This document shows positions 33,866 to 41,719 of a stretch of DNA of 48,880 bases, piece by piece. How positions within the stretch are numbered: the first letter of the stretch is position 1; each line of letters begins with the position of its first letter. The notes below the pieces were generated by a model. That model ran no database searches, was not told the DNA's origin, and saw nothing but the letters and a program-made list of their open reading frames with translations. The stretch comes from an uncultured Hyphomicrobiales bacterium (GTDB taxonomy: Bacteria > Pseudomonadota > Alphaproteobacteria > Rhizobiales > Rhizobiaceae), in assembly GCA_943908365.1 (NCBI GenBank), contig CALTTH010000034.1, positions 1 to 48,880 on the forward strand, read 5' to 3'. Made by a program: the position numbers and the translations under genes.

Positions 33866-34162
33866 TCAAGCCTCGCCAGAGCCGCCCGCATCCGCGCCAG
33901 ACGCGACCGCCGTGGACGTGTCGCCGCCGGTCCTGCCGTCGCCGGCATTCTTCTTTCCGGTCGTCTGTCCCTTGCCTCCGCGAAACCGTCCGGCGATGTC
34001 CTCGAACGCCGCCTGAAGTGCGGCTTCCTCGATCTCGATCTCGCCGAGACCGGCCTTCAGCGCGATTCTGCCGATGCGCTCGGCCTCGCGTGTTTCTGCT
34101 GCTTTGAGCTGCTCCTGGAGCCTGGCGATTTCTTCCCTGATCTTCGATGACGGTTTCTTCAT
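33866..34162 (-). CDS. traC: TraC, accessory DNA-processing protein
   Basis: 98 residues from the ATG at 34162: MKKPSSKIREEIARLQEQL followed by KAAETREAERIGRIALKAGL and a region with IEEAALQAAFEDIAGRFRGG. The tail is Gly/Ala-rich and of low complexity. It matches TraC of Ti plasmids, a coiled-coil protein with weak similarity to mobilisation accessory proteins. First gene of the traCDG operon, reading away from oriT. The start is 75 bases from the tra box, so TraR control is expected. Confidence 0.9.
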   Translation of the reverse strand: MKKPSSKIREEIARLQEQLKAAETREAERIGRIALKAGLGEIEIEEAALQAAFEDIAGRFRGGKGQTTGKKNAGDGRTGGDTSTAVASGADAGGSGEA

Positions 34163-34236
34163 GCCGGTGGCACTCCCTGGCTGTCTTGGCGTTGCATGCG
34201 CGACGCCAAAACTCCTCCGGATGCCCTTGGAAGGAA

Positions 34237-34254
34237 ATGTGCAGATTTGCACGT
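34237..34254. promoter_or_regulatory. tra box between traC and traA (TraR-binding site)
   Basis: ATGTGCAGATTTGCACGT is an 18-bp near-perfect dyad, one or two bases from the palindromic Ti tra box (ACGTGCAGATCTGCACAT). It lies 75 bases from the traC start and 156 bases from traA, so one site can serve both divergent operons, as in Ti plasmids. TraR bound to its AHL is the expected activator. Confidence 0.92.
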
Positions 34255-34306
34255 CGGCAAGGCCTACACTTTGGAGGATGATCCCGGCCGTTCCGAAGGA
34301 GCGGTT

Positions 34307-34339
34307 CCAAGGGCGCAATTATACGTCGCTGACGCGACG
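34307..34339. other. oriT core with nic region
   Basis: On the minus strand, IR CGTCGC-gtca-GCGACG (34324-34339) is followed by TATAATTGCG and then CCCTTGG. It has the same order (inverted repeat, about 8 bases, TAAnTGCG/CCCT) as the RSF1010-type nic region that Ti oriT is known to share. The predicted nick is on the minus strand between bases 34314 and 34313. By analogy the 5' end of the transferred strand runs toward lower coordinates. Nic position is inferred, not shown. Confidence 0.85.
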
Positions 34340-34409
34340 CCTTGCGTTGGGCTCTGAATGGCCTGGCCAGCTCCGACGAACGAGGTTCGAACCAGGAGCT
34401 TTTGTCGCC

Positions 34410-37400
34410 GTGGCCATTGCCCACTTCTCCGTCAGCATCGTCAGCCGCGGCGACGGCCGCAGCGCCGTGCTGTCGGCGGCCTACCGGCACTGCGCCAGGA
34501 TGGAATACGAGCGCGAGGCCCGCACGATCGACTACACCCGCAAACAGGGGCTCCTGCACGAGGAGTTTGTCTTGCCCGTCGACGCCCCGAAATGGGCGCG
34601 GATGCTGTTAGCCGATCGCTCGATTCCGGGAGCCTCCGAAGCCTTCTGGAACAAGGTCGAGGCCTTCGAGAAGCGCTCCGATGCGCAACTCGCCAAGGAC
34701 CTGACCATCGCGCTGCCACTGGAACTGACGCCCGAGCAGAACATCGCGCTCATACGGGATTTCGTGGAGAAACATATCCTCGCCAAGGGCATGGTCGCGG
34801 ACTGGGTCTATCATGACAACCCCGGTAATCCGCATATCCACCTGATGACGACATTGCGGCCGCTCACCGAGGACGGATTTGGCGCGAAGAAGATGCCGGT
34901 TCTCGGCGAAGACGGGCAACCGTTGCGCAACAAGGCGGGAAAGATCGTCTACGAGCTCTGGGCCGGCGGGACGGATGACTTCAGTGCTTTTCGTGACGCC
35001 TGGTTCGAGCGTCTCAACCATCACCTGGCGCTGAACGGGATCTCGCTGCGCGTCGACGGCCGCTCCTACGAGAAGCAGGGCATCGATCTTGAGCCGACCA
35101 TCCATCTCGGCGTCGGGGCAAAGGCCATCGAGCGCAAGGCGGAGAGGCAAGGCGTCCGGGCGGAGCTGGCACGGATCGAGCTGAACGAGAAACGCCGCAG
35201 CGAAAATACCCGCCGTATTCTGCGCAATCCCGCGATCGTGCTCGACCTGATCACGCGGGAGAAAAGCGTCTTCGACAGCCGGGATGTCGCGAAGGTTTTG
35301 AACCGGTATGTCGACGATCCGGCCGTGTTCCAGCAGCTTCTGGCTCGGATCATACAGAGCCCGGAGGTGCTGCGTCTCCAGCGCGACACAATCGACTTCG
35401 CGACCGGCGAAAGAGTGCCGGCCCGTTACACGACGCGCGAGCTGATTCGGCTCGAGGCGGAGATGGCGCGTCGATCGAGCTGGCTCGCGGCAAGCGCGTC
35501 GCATGGCGTCTCTGACAAGGTGCTGGAGGCCACCTTCGCCCGTCATTCGCGTCTGTCGGAAGAACAGCGGACTGCCATCGAGCATGTTGCGGGTTCCGCG
35601 CGCATCGCGGCCGTGGTCGGCCGCGCAGGTGCTGGCAAGACCACCATGATGAAGGCGGCCCGTGAGGCGTGGGAACTCGCCGGATATCGCGTGGTCGGTG
35701 GTGCCCTTGCCGGCAAGGCGGCCGAGGGACTGGAGAAGGAGGCGGGCATCGTCTCCCGCACACTCGCCTCCTGGGAGCTGCGGTGGCAACAGGGGCGTGA
35801 CACGCTCGATGCCAGGACCGTTTTCGTCATGGACGAGGCCGGCATGGTCGCCTCGAAACAGATGGCGGGATTCGTCGAAGCCGTCGTCAGGGCGGGGGCG
35901 AAGATCGTGCTCGTCGGCGATCCCGAGCAACTGCAGCCGATCGAGGCGGGTGCTGCCTTCCGCGCCATCGTCGATCGCATCGGTTACGCCGAGCTCGAGA
36001 CGATCTACCGCCAGCGCGAGGAGTGGATGCGGCATGCCTCGCTCGATCTCGCGCGCGGCAACATCGAACAGGGGTTGCTGGCCTATCGCACTCGCGGTCA
36101 TGTCGTTGGAGAAAACCTGAAATCGGAAGCCGTCGAGAGCCTCATCTCGGCCTGGAACCACGACTACGATCCCGCCAGGTCGATGCTGATGCTGGCGCAT
36201 CTGCGCCGCGACGTCCGCATGCTGAACATGATGGCGCGCGCAAAGCTGGTCGAGCGCGGTATCGTCGGAGAGGGACACGTCTTCAGGACCGCCGACGGCA
36301 CCCGCCAGTTCGACGCCGGCGACCAGATCGTTTTCCTGAAGAACGAGGGTTCGCTCGACGTCAAGAACGGGATGATCGGCCGTGTGATCGAGGCCGCGCC
36401 CAACCGCATCGTCGCGGTGGTGGGCGAGGGCGATCAGCGCCGGCAGGTGAGGGTCGAGCAGCGGTTCTACAACAATCTCGACCACGGTTATGCCACCACG
36501 ATCCACAAGAGCCAGGGCGCCACCGTCGATAGGGTGAAGGTACTGGCTTCCCTTTCTCTGGATCGCCACCTGACCTATGTCGCGATGACGCGCCATCGAG
36601 AGGACCTTCAGGTCTATTTCGGTCGCCGCTCCTTCGAGATGAACGGCGGGCTGGCCAAGATCCTATCGCGGCGAAACGCCAAGGAGACGACGCTCGACTA
36701 CGAGCGCGGTACGCTCTACCGCGAGGCGCTCGCCTTCGCCGAAAACCGAGGGCTGCGCATCTTGCAGGTGGCGCGAACATTGCTGCGCGACCGGCTCGAC
36801 TGGACGCTGCGCCAGAAAAGCAAGCTCACCGATCTCGCGAGCCGCCTTCGCGCTCTCGGCGAACGGCTCGGCTTGCGGCAATCCCCGCCAACCCAATCAG
36901 CTAAGGAGTCGAAACCCATGGTCGCCGGCATAACTCGGTTCGAGAATTCCGTTGCGGACGCGGTCGGGCAAAAGCTCGACGTTGATCCCGCATTGAAGAG
37001 GCACTGGGAGGAGGTTTCGATCCGGTTCCGCTATGTGTTCGCCGATCCCGAAACTGCCTTCCGGGCGATGAACTTTGACGCCGTGCTGGCGGATAAGGAC
37101 ATGGCGCGACAGGCGCTTCAGAAGCTTGAGGCCGAGCCGGCGTCGATCGGTCCTCTCAGGGGCAAGACCGGCATTCTCGCCAGCAAGGCGGAGCGCGAGG
37201 CGCGCCGTATCGCCGAGATCAATGTGCCGGCGCTCAGGCGTGACCTCGAACGCTATCTGCAGATGCGCGAGAGCGCGGTGCAACGGCATGAAGCCGAAGA
37301 GAACACGCTGCGCCAGCGTGTCTCGATCGACATACCGGCGCTGTCTCCGGCCGCGCGCGCCGTGCTGGAGCGCGTACGCGACGCGATCGACAGGAACGAT

Positions 37401-37712
37401 CTGCCGGCCGCACTTGCATATGCGCTGAGCAATCGCGAGACGAAGCTGGAGATTGACGAGTTCAACAAGGCTGTGGCCCAACGGTTTGGCGAACGCACCC
37501 TGCTGACCAATGCCGCACGTGAGCCATCGGGCAAACTCTTCGACAAGCTCTCCGAGGGAATGCAGCCACAGGAGAAGGAACGCCTGAAGGAAGCTTGGCC
37601 AGTCATGCGCACGGCCCAGCAGCTCGCCGCCCATGAGCGTACGACCGAGACCCTGCGGCAGGTCGAGGAATTGCGTCTCGCGCAACGCCAGAGCCCGGTT
37701 GTGAAGCAATGA
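34410..37712 (+). CDS. traA: TraA, relaxase-helicase
   Basis: 1100 residues from the GTG at 34410 (AGGAG upstream), the length of Ti TraA. The N-terminal MobA/MobL-type relaxase (VAIAHFSVSIVSRGDG, with the metal-binding HIHLM near 140) cleaves oriT and stays on the 5' end. The central helicase of the TraI/RecD type has GRAGAGKTT near 404-412, FVMDEAGMV near 471 and a motif VI-like TYVAMTRHR near 721. The C-terminal 300 residues are helical. It heads traAFBH, with a 4-base overlap into traF. The preceding tra box makes it TraR-activated. The upstream open frame from 34074 is not coding. Confidence 0.96.
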   Translation: MAIAHFSVSIVSRGDGRSAVLSAAYRHCARMEYEREARTIDYTRKQGLLHEEFVLPVDAPKWARMLLADRSIPGASEAFWNKVEAFEKRSDAQLAKDLTIALPLELTPEQNIALIRDFVEKHILAKGMVADWVYHDNPGNPHIHLMTTLRPLTEDGFGAKKMPVLGEDGQPLRNKAGKIVYELWAGGTDDFSAFRDAWFERLNHHLALNGISLRVDGRSYEKQGIDLEPTIHLGVGAKAIERKAERQGVRAELARIELNEKRRSENTRRILRNPAIVLDLITREKSVFDSRDVAKVLNRYVDDPAVFQQLLARIIQSPEVLRLQRDTIDFATGERVPARYTTRELIRLEAEMARRSSWLAASASHGVSDKVLEATFARHSRLSEEQRTAIEHVAGSARIAAVVGRAGAGKTTMMKAAREAWELAGYRVVGGALAGKAAEGLEKEAGIVSRTLASWELRWQQGRDTLDARTVFVMDEAGMVASKQMAGFVEAVVRAGAKIVLVGDPEQLQPIEAGAAFRAIVDRIGYAELETIYRQREEWMRHASLDLARGNIEQGLLAYRTRGHVVGENLKSEAVESLISAWNHDYDPARSMLMLAHLRRDVRMLNMMARAKLVERGIVGEGHVFRTADGTRQFDAGDQIVFLKNEGSLDVKNGMIGRVIEAAPNRIVAVVGEGDQRRQVRVEQRFYNNLDHGYATTIHKSQGATVDRVKVLASLSLDRHLTYVAMTRHREDLQVYFGRRSFEMNGGLAKILSRRNAKETTLDYERGTLYREALAFAENRGLRILQVARTLLRDRLDWTLRQKSKLTDLASRLRALGERLGLRQSPPTQSAKESKPMVAGITRFENSVADAVGQKLDVDPALKRHWEEVSIRFRYVFADPETAFRAMNFDAVLADKDMARQALQKLEAEPASIGPLRGKTGILASKAEREARRIAEINVPALRRDLERYLQMRESAVQRHEAEENTLRQRVSIDIPALSPAARAVLERVRDAIDRNDLPAALAYALSNRETKLEIDEFNKAVAQRFGERTLLTNAAREPSGKLFDKLSEGMQPQEKERLKEAWPVMRTAQQLAAHERTTETLRQVEELRLAQRQSPVVKQ

Positions 37713-38239
37713 GGCGACGCGGTGCGATCATGCTGTTGAGCACGTCGCTGGTTGCTATCGCGGGCCTCGTCACGGCTGCGGTCGTCGGTGGCTATCGACT
37801 GAACCTGACGCCGAGCGAGCCGCTCGGGCTCTGGCGCATCGAGAAACTCAATCGTCCGCTCGAGGCCGGAGATCTCGTCTTCATCTGCCCGCCCCCGACC
37901 GCAATATTCGAGGAGGCACGACGGCGAGGGTATCTCCGACGAGGCTTGTGCGCCGGTGGGTTCGCGCCGCTGATCAAGATGATCGCAGCACTTCCCGGAC
38001 AGCATGTCGAAATCACGGATCACGTCGTGATCGACGGCGGTTCCCTTGCCGCATCTGTCGTCCGGAAGACGGACGGGGAGGACAGGACGATCACGCCATA
38101 TCCTGGTGGCATCGTGCCATCAGGACATCTCTATCTCTACTCTTCTTTTGCGAGCTCCTATGACTCCCGATACTTCGGGTCGGTCCCCGACAGCGGCCTT
38201 CTCGGCCTTGCCCGGCCGGTCATCACCTTCGATCCGTGA
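37709..38239 (+). CDS. traF: TraF, S26-type pilin-processing peptidase
   Basis: 176 residues with one N-terminal transmembrane segment (about 8-28). The serine-lysine dyad is Ser36 in NLTPSEPLG and Lys90 in LIKMIAALPGQ, as in signal-peptidase-like TraF. It trims and cyclises the TrbC pilin in RP4, so it is functionally tied to trbC at the left end. The ATG overlaps the traA stop by 4 bases. Its 3' end overlaps traB. Confidence 0.94.
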   Translation: MRRRGAIMLLSTSLVAIAGLVTAAVVGGYRLNLTPSEPLGLWRIEKLNRPLEAGDLVFICPPPTAIFEEARRRGYLRRGLCAGGFAPLIKMIAALPGQHVEITDHVVIDGGSLAASVVRKTDGEDRTITPYPGGIVPSGHLYLYSSFASSYDSRYFGSVPDSGLLGLARPVITFDP

Positions 38240-39407
38240 TCATATTTCGGATCGTTGGCGATCCGCCTTGCTCATCGTCGCATCCGTCGCTTGCAGCTCA
38301 CTCGGCTGGAGCGGCAATGTGCTCGCCCTTCCGGTTGCGATGCTCTTCCCGGCGCTGTGGGCGATGTCGCCATCGCGCAGGGTCGCGGCGCTCGTGTCAG
38401 CCTGCTATTTTCTGGCCGCCTCGCGCGGTTTGCCTCAGGGAGTTGCAAACTTCTATTCATCCGATCTTTGGCCGGGCCTTCTGCTGTGGATGGCGGCCTC
38501 GGCCTCCTTCGTCGCCGTGCATGCGGCGGCGTGGACAAGGCGACCGGGAAAGGGAAGGGCGGTGCGTTATCTGGCGGCAGCGGTGCTGACGGGGCTACCG
38601 CCCTTCGGCATCACCGGATGGGCGCATCCGCTGACCGCAGCCGGCGTACTGTTTCCCGGATGGGGATGGTGGGGCCTAGCTGCGGCTGCGGCCGGCTTGC
38701 TCGTCATGGTGACGAGATTTTGGTCGGCTGCCGCCATTGGCCTCGCAGGCTTCTGGCTCTGGTCCACTGCCACGTGGACAGGGCCGAATCTACCGGAAGG
38801 ATGGATGGGCGTAGACCTTGAATTGGGACGAAGCCTTGGCCGGGACGGGTCGCTCGAGCATCACCGTGGCCTGATCGCCACAGCGCGCATATCCGCAAGT
38901 AAGGGCGCGCAAGTTGTCGTTTTTCCGGAGAGCGCGCTCGGCTTCTGGACGCCGACGGTCGCTCGCCTTTGGCGGGAGGGGTTGAACGGGCTCGACCTCA
39001 CGGTCGTCGCCGGCGCAGCCGTCATCGATGCGCAAGGCTACGACAACGTCATAGTGGCGGTTGGTTCCGGCGCCGCTGGCATCCTCTACAAGGAGCGCAT
39101 GCCGGTTCCGGTTTCCATGTGGCAGCCATGGTTGCGATGGACAGGGCAGGGCGGCGGCGCCAAGGCGCACCTGTTCGCGAACCCGGTCGTGGAGGTTGGG
39201 ACAACGAGGATTGCGCCGCTCATCTGCTACGAGCAACTCATCCTCTGGCCGGTCCTGCAGTCGATGCTGCATTCCCCTGGCGTCATCGTCGCAACGGGTA
39301 ACGGCTGGTGGACCGAAGGCACCTCGATCGTTGCTATCCAGAAGGCGAGCGTGACCGCCTGGGCTAAGCTCTTCGACCTGCCCGTCGTCATGGCCTTCAA
39401 CACATAA
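38160..39407 (+). CDS. traB: TraB, nitrilase-superfamily membrane protein
   Basis: 415 residues from the ATG at 38160. That gives an 80-base overlap with traF; no later ATG or GTG precedes the first helix, though a TTG at about 38268 could be the true start. The N-terminal part has four or five transmembrane helices. The C-terminal part is an apolipoprotein-N-acyltransferase-like carbon-nitrogen hydrolase: Glu in VVVFPESALG, Lys in ILYKERMPVP and Cys in APLICYEQL. Ti TraB increases transfer efficiency but its substrate is unknown. Third gene of traAFBH. Confidence 0.88.
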   Translation: MTPDTSGRSPTAAFSALPGRSSPSIRDHISDRWRSALLIVASVACSSLGWSGNVLALPVAMLFPALWAMSPSRRVAALVSACYFLAASRGLPQGVANFYSSDLWPGLLLWMAASASFVAVHAAAWTRRPGKGRAVRYLAAAVLTGLPPFGITGWAHPLTAAGVLFPGWGWWGLAAAAAGLLVMVTRFWSAAAIGLAGFWLWSTATWTGPNLPEGWMGVDLELGRSLGRDGSLEHHRGLIATARISASKGAQVVVFPESALGFWTPTVARLWREGLNGLDLTVVAGAAVIDAQGYDNVIVAVGSGAAGILYKERMPVPVSMWQPWLRWTGQGGGAKAHLFANPVVEVGTTRIAPLICYEQLILWPVLQSMLHSPGVIVATGNGWWTEGTSIVAIQKASVTAWAKLFDLPVVMAFNT

Positions 39408-39420
39408 TGGAGATCGCCAG

Positions 39421-40041
39421 ATGGTCGATGCTGCCCTCATCAAGCAATGCGCCGATCCGGGCTTAAAGCCCGCGATTGTCGAACAGTTCATCGAGCGGGC
39501 GGGGTCGCAGGAACCACTCGCGATCACGGTTCGATCCGGGAACCGCATTGTTCTGGTGCCGAAGCCCGCCACGTCCGGCGAGGCGATGGAACTGATCCGC
39601 CAGCATGTCGGCCGCAACATCGTGCGTGTCGGCGTCACCCAATATCCGGCGGGTCTTGGCATCATGGAGGCCGGAGCGCTGAAACCGGACCTGGTCGATC
39701 CTTGTGAAAATCTCCGCATGGGCTCGGCGCTCTTCGCCAAGGTCTACCGGATCGTCATGAAATGGTATGGCGACCCGACGGCGAAGGAAGTGCTGCCACA
39801 GGTATTCGATGATGCGATCATCGCCTGGCAGACGGGGTATTTCGAGGGAATGGCCGTATTCCGCGCGCCGGACCCTGGTGAGGTGAAGGCCCCTGAACCT
39901 GGTGGGGACGAGTCCACGATCGACGCGTCCGCAGATTCTGCCGGGGAGGAAGTGAGCGATCCTGTCACGAACGGAGCCCGGAGCGACGATCCCAACAAGG
40001 CGGGTATTCGTGTAGATCTCTCGGGGATCGGTGCCAAATGA
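39421..40041 (+). CDS. traH: TraH, conjugal transfer protein
   Basis: 206 residues beginning MVDAALIKQCADPGLKPAIV, with a central IVRVGVTQYPAGLGIMEAG (a VTQYPAGLG segment reminiscent of a lytic transglycosylase-like or secreted-substrate motif) and an acidic, Pro/Asp-rich tail from about 155. It matches TraH of Ti-class plasmids in place and size. The role in transfer is not known in detail. GGAGATCGCC precedes the ATG. Last gene of the traAFBH operon, 13 bases after traB. Confidence 0.85.
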   Translation: MVDAALIKQCADPGLKPAIVEQFIERAGSQEPLAITVRSGNRIVLVPKPATSGEAMELIRQHVGRNIVRVGVTQYPAGLGIMEAGALKPDLVDPCENLRMGSALFAKVYRIVMKWYGDPTAKEVLPQVFDDAIIAWQTGYFEGMAVFRAPDPGEVKAPEPGGDESTIDASADSAGEEVSDPVTNGARSDDPNKAGIRVDLSGIGAK

Positions 40042-40081
40042 CATTGATGCTCGCGAAGGTCACTATGCCACTTACGTGATC

Positions 40082-40099
40082 ATGTGCATGTTTGCACTG
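40082..40099 (+). promoter_or_regulatory. Second tra box, upstream of traM
   Basis: ATGTGCATGTTTGCACTG matches the tra box half-sites (TGTGCA and TGCAC) with changes in the central and last bases. It lies 41 bases after traH and 264 bases before traM. In Ti plasmids traM is itself TraR-activated, giving negative feedback, so a site here is expected. Score is lower than for the traC-traA box. No gene is seen in 40042-40362. Confidence 0.65.
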
Positions 40100-40362
40100 G
40101 CGAATTCAGCGTCCGCCCTCTATAAGGGCGGGCAGGGCAGTACGCGCTGCCTCGGGGTGTGGAAACCTCTACTCGGTGGTTGGTGTCGGCCGTTTCGACA
40201 TCAGAATCCTCTGGCCATTTGGCCGGGGGCCTGTGACGTATGTCCAGGTGCCTCGGTACTAAAGGTCGCAGGACTGTCCGAGTACAGTTTCCAACCCCCG
40301 GCTTGGGATCAGGGATTAACGTTTGCGGGGGCGCACCGCGGACAAGCCGGAGATTGGATCGA

Positions 40363-40671
40363 ATGACACCGGACGCGCCGACATCGGAAGACAAACTGGA
40401 AATGCGTCCCGTGTACGGGCTGACGCAGGGTCTGCCCAAGTCTGACCTGGAGAGCTTGACGGTCGATGCTATCAGGACCCATCGGCGTCTGGTCGATACT
40501 GCAGATCGGCTGTTCCAGGCACTGCCCGACACCTACAAATCCGGTAAGGAGGCGGGCGGCGCGCAGCACCTCACTTACATCCAGTCCTGCATGGAGATGC
40601 ATGCGCAGATGTATGTGGTGAACACGCTGGTCACCATTCTTGGTCATATTCCGAAAGTGTCGGTGAACTGA
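40363..40671 (+). CDS. traM: TraM, antiactivator of TraR
   Basis: 102 residues from the ATG at 40363; the upstream frame to 40240 is not part of the family. The sequence has ELRPV-like EMRPVYGLTQGLPKSDLESL, the conserved AIRTHRRLVDTADRLFQALP, and a C-terminus MYVVNTLVTILGHIPKVSVN. It closely matches TraM, which binds TraR, blocks DNA binding and sets a threshold for quorum activation. traR is convergent, with only three bases between the stops, so the two transcripts may overlap. Confidence 0.95.
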   Translation: MTPDAPTSEDKLEMRPVYGLTQGLPKSDLESLTVDAIRTHRRLVDTADRLFQALPDTYKSGKEAGGAQHLTYIQSCMEMHAQMYVVNTLVTILGHIPKVSVN

Positions 40672-40674
40672 GGC

Positions 40675-41379
40675 TCAGATCAGTTTTCGGCGGATAGCGA
40701 CGGCGGTCAGGTGGGTCAGGGTGTGCACGTCGAAACGTTTCTTTGTTTCGGCGATCTTGACGCGCACGCTGTTGTACTTGACGCCCTCGAGGTCCGCCGC
40801 TTCCTCCATCGTTTTGCCGACAGCGATCCAGCTGAGATAGGCGGCCCCTTTGGGATCGAGACCAATCGGCTCTTCGACACTTGGGGTCGGATCAGCGAGA
40901 TTGATGCGGGCATGAAGTTGCGCGACCGCGGATGCAGCTTCGACAGGGTCCATCTCGCGGTCCATGTCGATTGCCGGCTTCTCCGAGGCAAGCGTGAACA
41001 TCGCCATGGAACCGTGTGCGGCCTTGATGGGCACCGTGATGCCGGAGCGAATTCCGAAATCGGCTGCATGCGCAAAGAACAAGCGTTCCGCTTTGGTTAG
41101 CCGTGGACTCTCCTGTTTACCGCTCCAGGTGAAGGCTCGTTTCAGGGACTTGGCGCGTCGAATGACTGGGTCGACCGCAAGATAGCCTCGCGCGAAGTAG
41201 TCGGATTGAAACTCACGACGATAGTTCGAGATTGCGAGTGAGCGTCCTGGCTTGATGTTCAGATAGGCATAGCCTATAAAACCGATCTGTTCGGTAAAGT
41301 TTGCTAGCGCGTCCTTCAATATGCTTTCATCGCCAGGAATGGCGGCGAGGTCGGTCAGCTTGTCCAGCCAGTGTCGCAT
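40675..41379 (-). CDS. traR: TraR, LuxR-family quorum-sensing activator (Trp57 to Phe variant)
   Basis: 234 residues, the exact Ti TraR length, starting MRHWLDKLTDLAAIPGD and ending LTAVAIRRKLI. The N-terminal AHL-binding domain keeps Tyr53, Tyr61, Asp70, Pro71, Trp85 and Gly113. Residue 57, Trp in TraR and nearly all LuxR proteins (it hydrogen-bonds the lactone carbonyl), is Phe here (codon TTT). The C-terminal helix-turn-helix is intact (GKTMEEAADLEGVKYNSVRV). It would activate traI-trb and the tra operons via the tra boxes. AGGAATTTT precedes the ATG. Ligand preference may be altered. Confidence 0.95.
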   Translation of the reverse strand: MRHWLDKLTDLAAIPGDESILKDALANFTEQIGFIGYAYLNIKPGRSLAISNYRREFQSDYFARGYLAVDPVIRRAKSLKRAFTWSGKQESPRLTKAERLFFAHAADFGIRSGITVPIKAAHGSMAMFTLASEKPAIDMDREMDPVEAASAVAQLHARINLADPTPSVEEPIGLDPKGAAYLSWIAVGKTMEEAADLEGVKYNSVRVKIAETKKRFDVHTLTHLTAVAIRRKLI

Positions 41380-41500
41380 TTAAAATTCCTTGTGGATCAT
41401 CAGTTAGAACAGATCATGTGATCCCTTTATATGTAGGCATTCTTTAATGCAACCTTTGATTGCATAAGCATAATTATGGAACTTTAATTGATGATCGAAT
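41380..41500 (-). promoter_or_regulatory. traR promoter region with dyad ATGCAA-N7-TTGCAT
   Basis: On the minus strand a TTGCAT box, then TATAAA 15 bases later, forms a candidate promoter with short spacing; the -10 is about 45-50 bases from the start codon. ATGCAA (41447-41452) and TTGCAT (41460-41465) are inverted, overlapping the candidate -35, so a repressor or activator could act there. In Ti plasmids traR sits under opine regulators; the regulator here is unknown. Confidence 0.45.
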
Positions 41501-41719
41501 CGAACCTAACGGTTGGTAGTCGACTATGACTTTGTTGATCAGACGCGTCACCAAGCTGCTCATAACCGCTGCCCTCTCCCAGTCCCCGGTGAGATTGTGG
41601 CAAGCTAATCGCTGAGATAGCTGCCTAACGCTAAAGGGATAACACCTTTGCTTTGACAGGTATCGGCGACCCGGTCACCGACACCGGCCCCAATTCGTGT
41701 TAAAATATATAACGACCGT
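41501..41719. other. Spacer between traR and the glutaredoxin gene; imperfect palindrome
   Basis: No gene is seen in about 220 bases. An imperfect 19-base palindrome TCGGCGACCcGGTCACCGA lies at 41663-41681 with one mismatched pair, about 40 bases past the end of the glutaredoxin gene. It could be a binding site or a mRNA-end hairpin. Nothing else stands out. Confidence 0.35.

Noticed and set aside
31884..34016. A 710-residue open frame on the + strand across traG
   Set aside because: Antisense to traG, traD and part of traC, which have clear families. The translation is rich in Arg, His and Asp, as expected from codon bias on the opposite strand.
34608..36596. A 662-residue minus-strand frame inside traA
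   Set aside because: Lies within the relaxase-helicase coding region and has no motifs. It is a GC-skew shadow.
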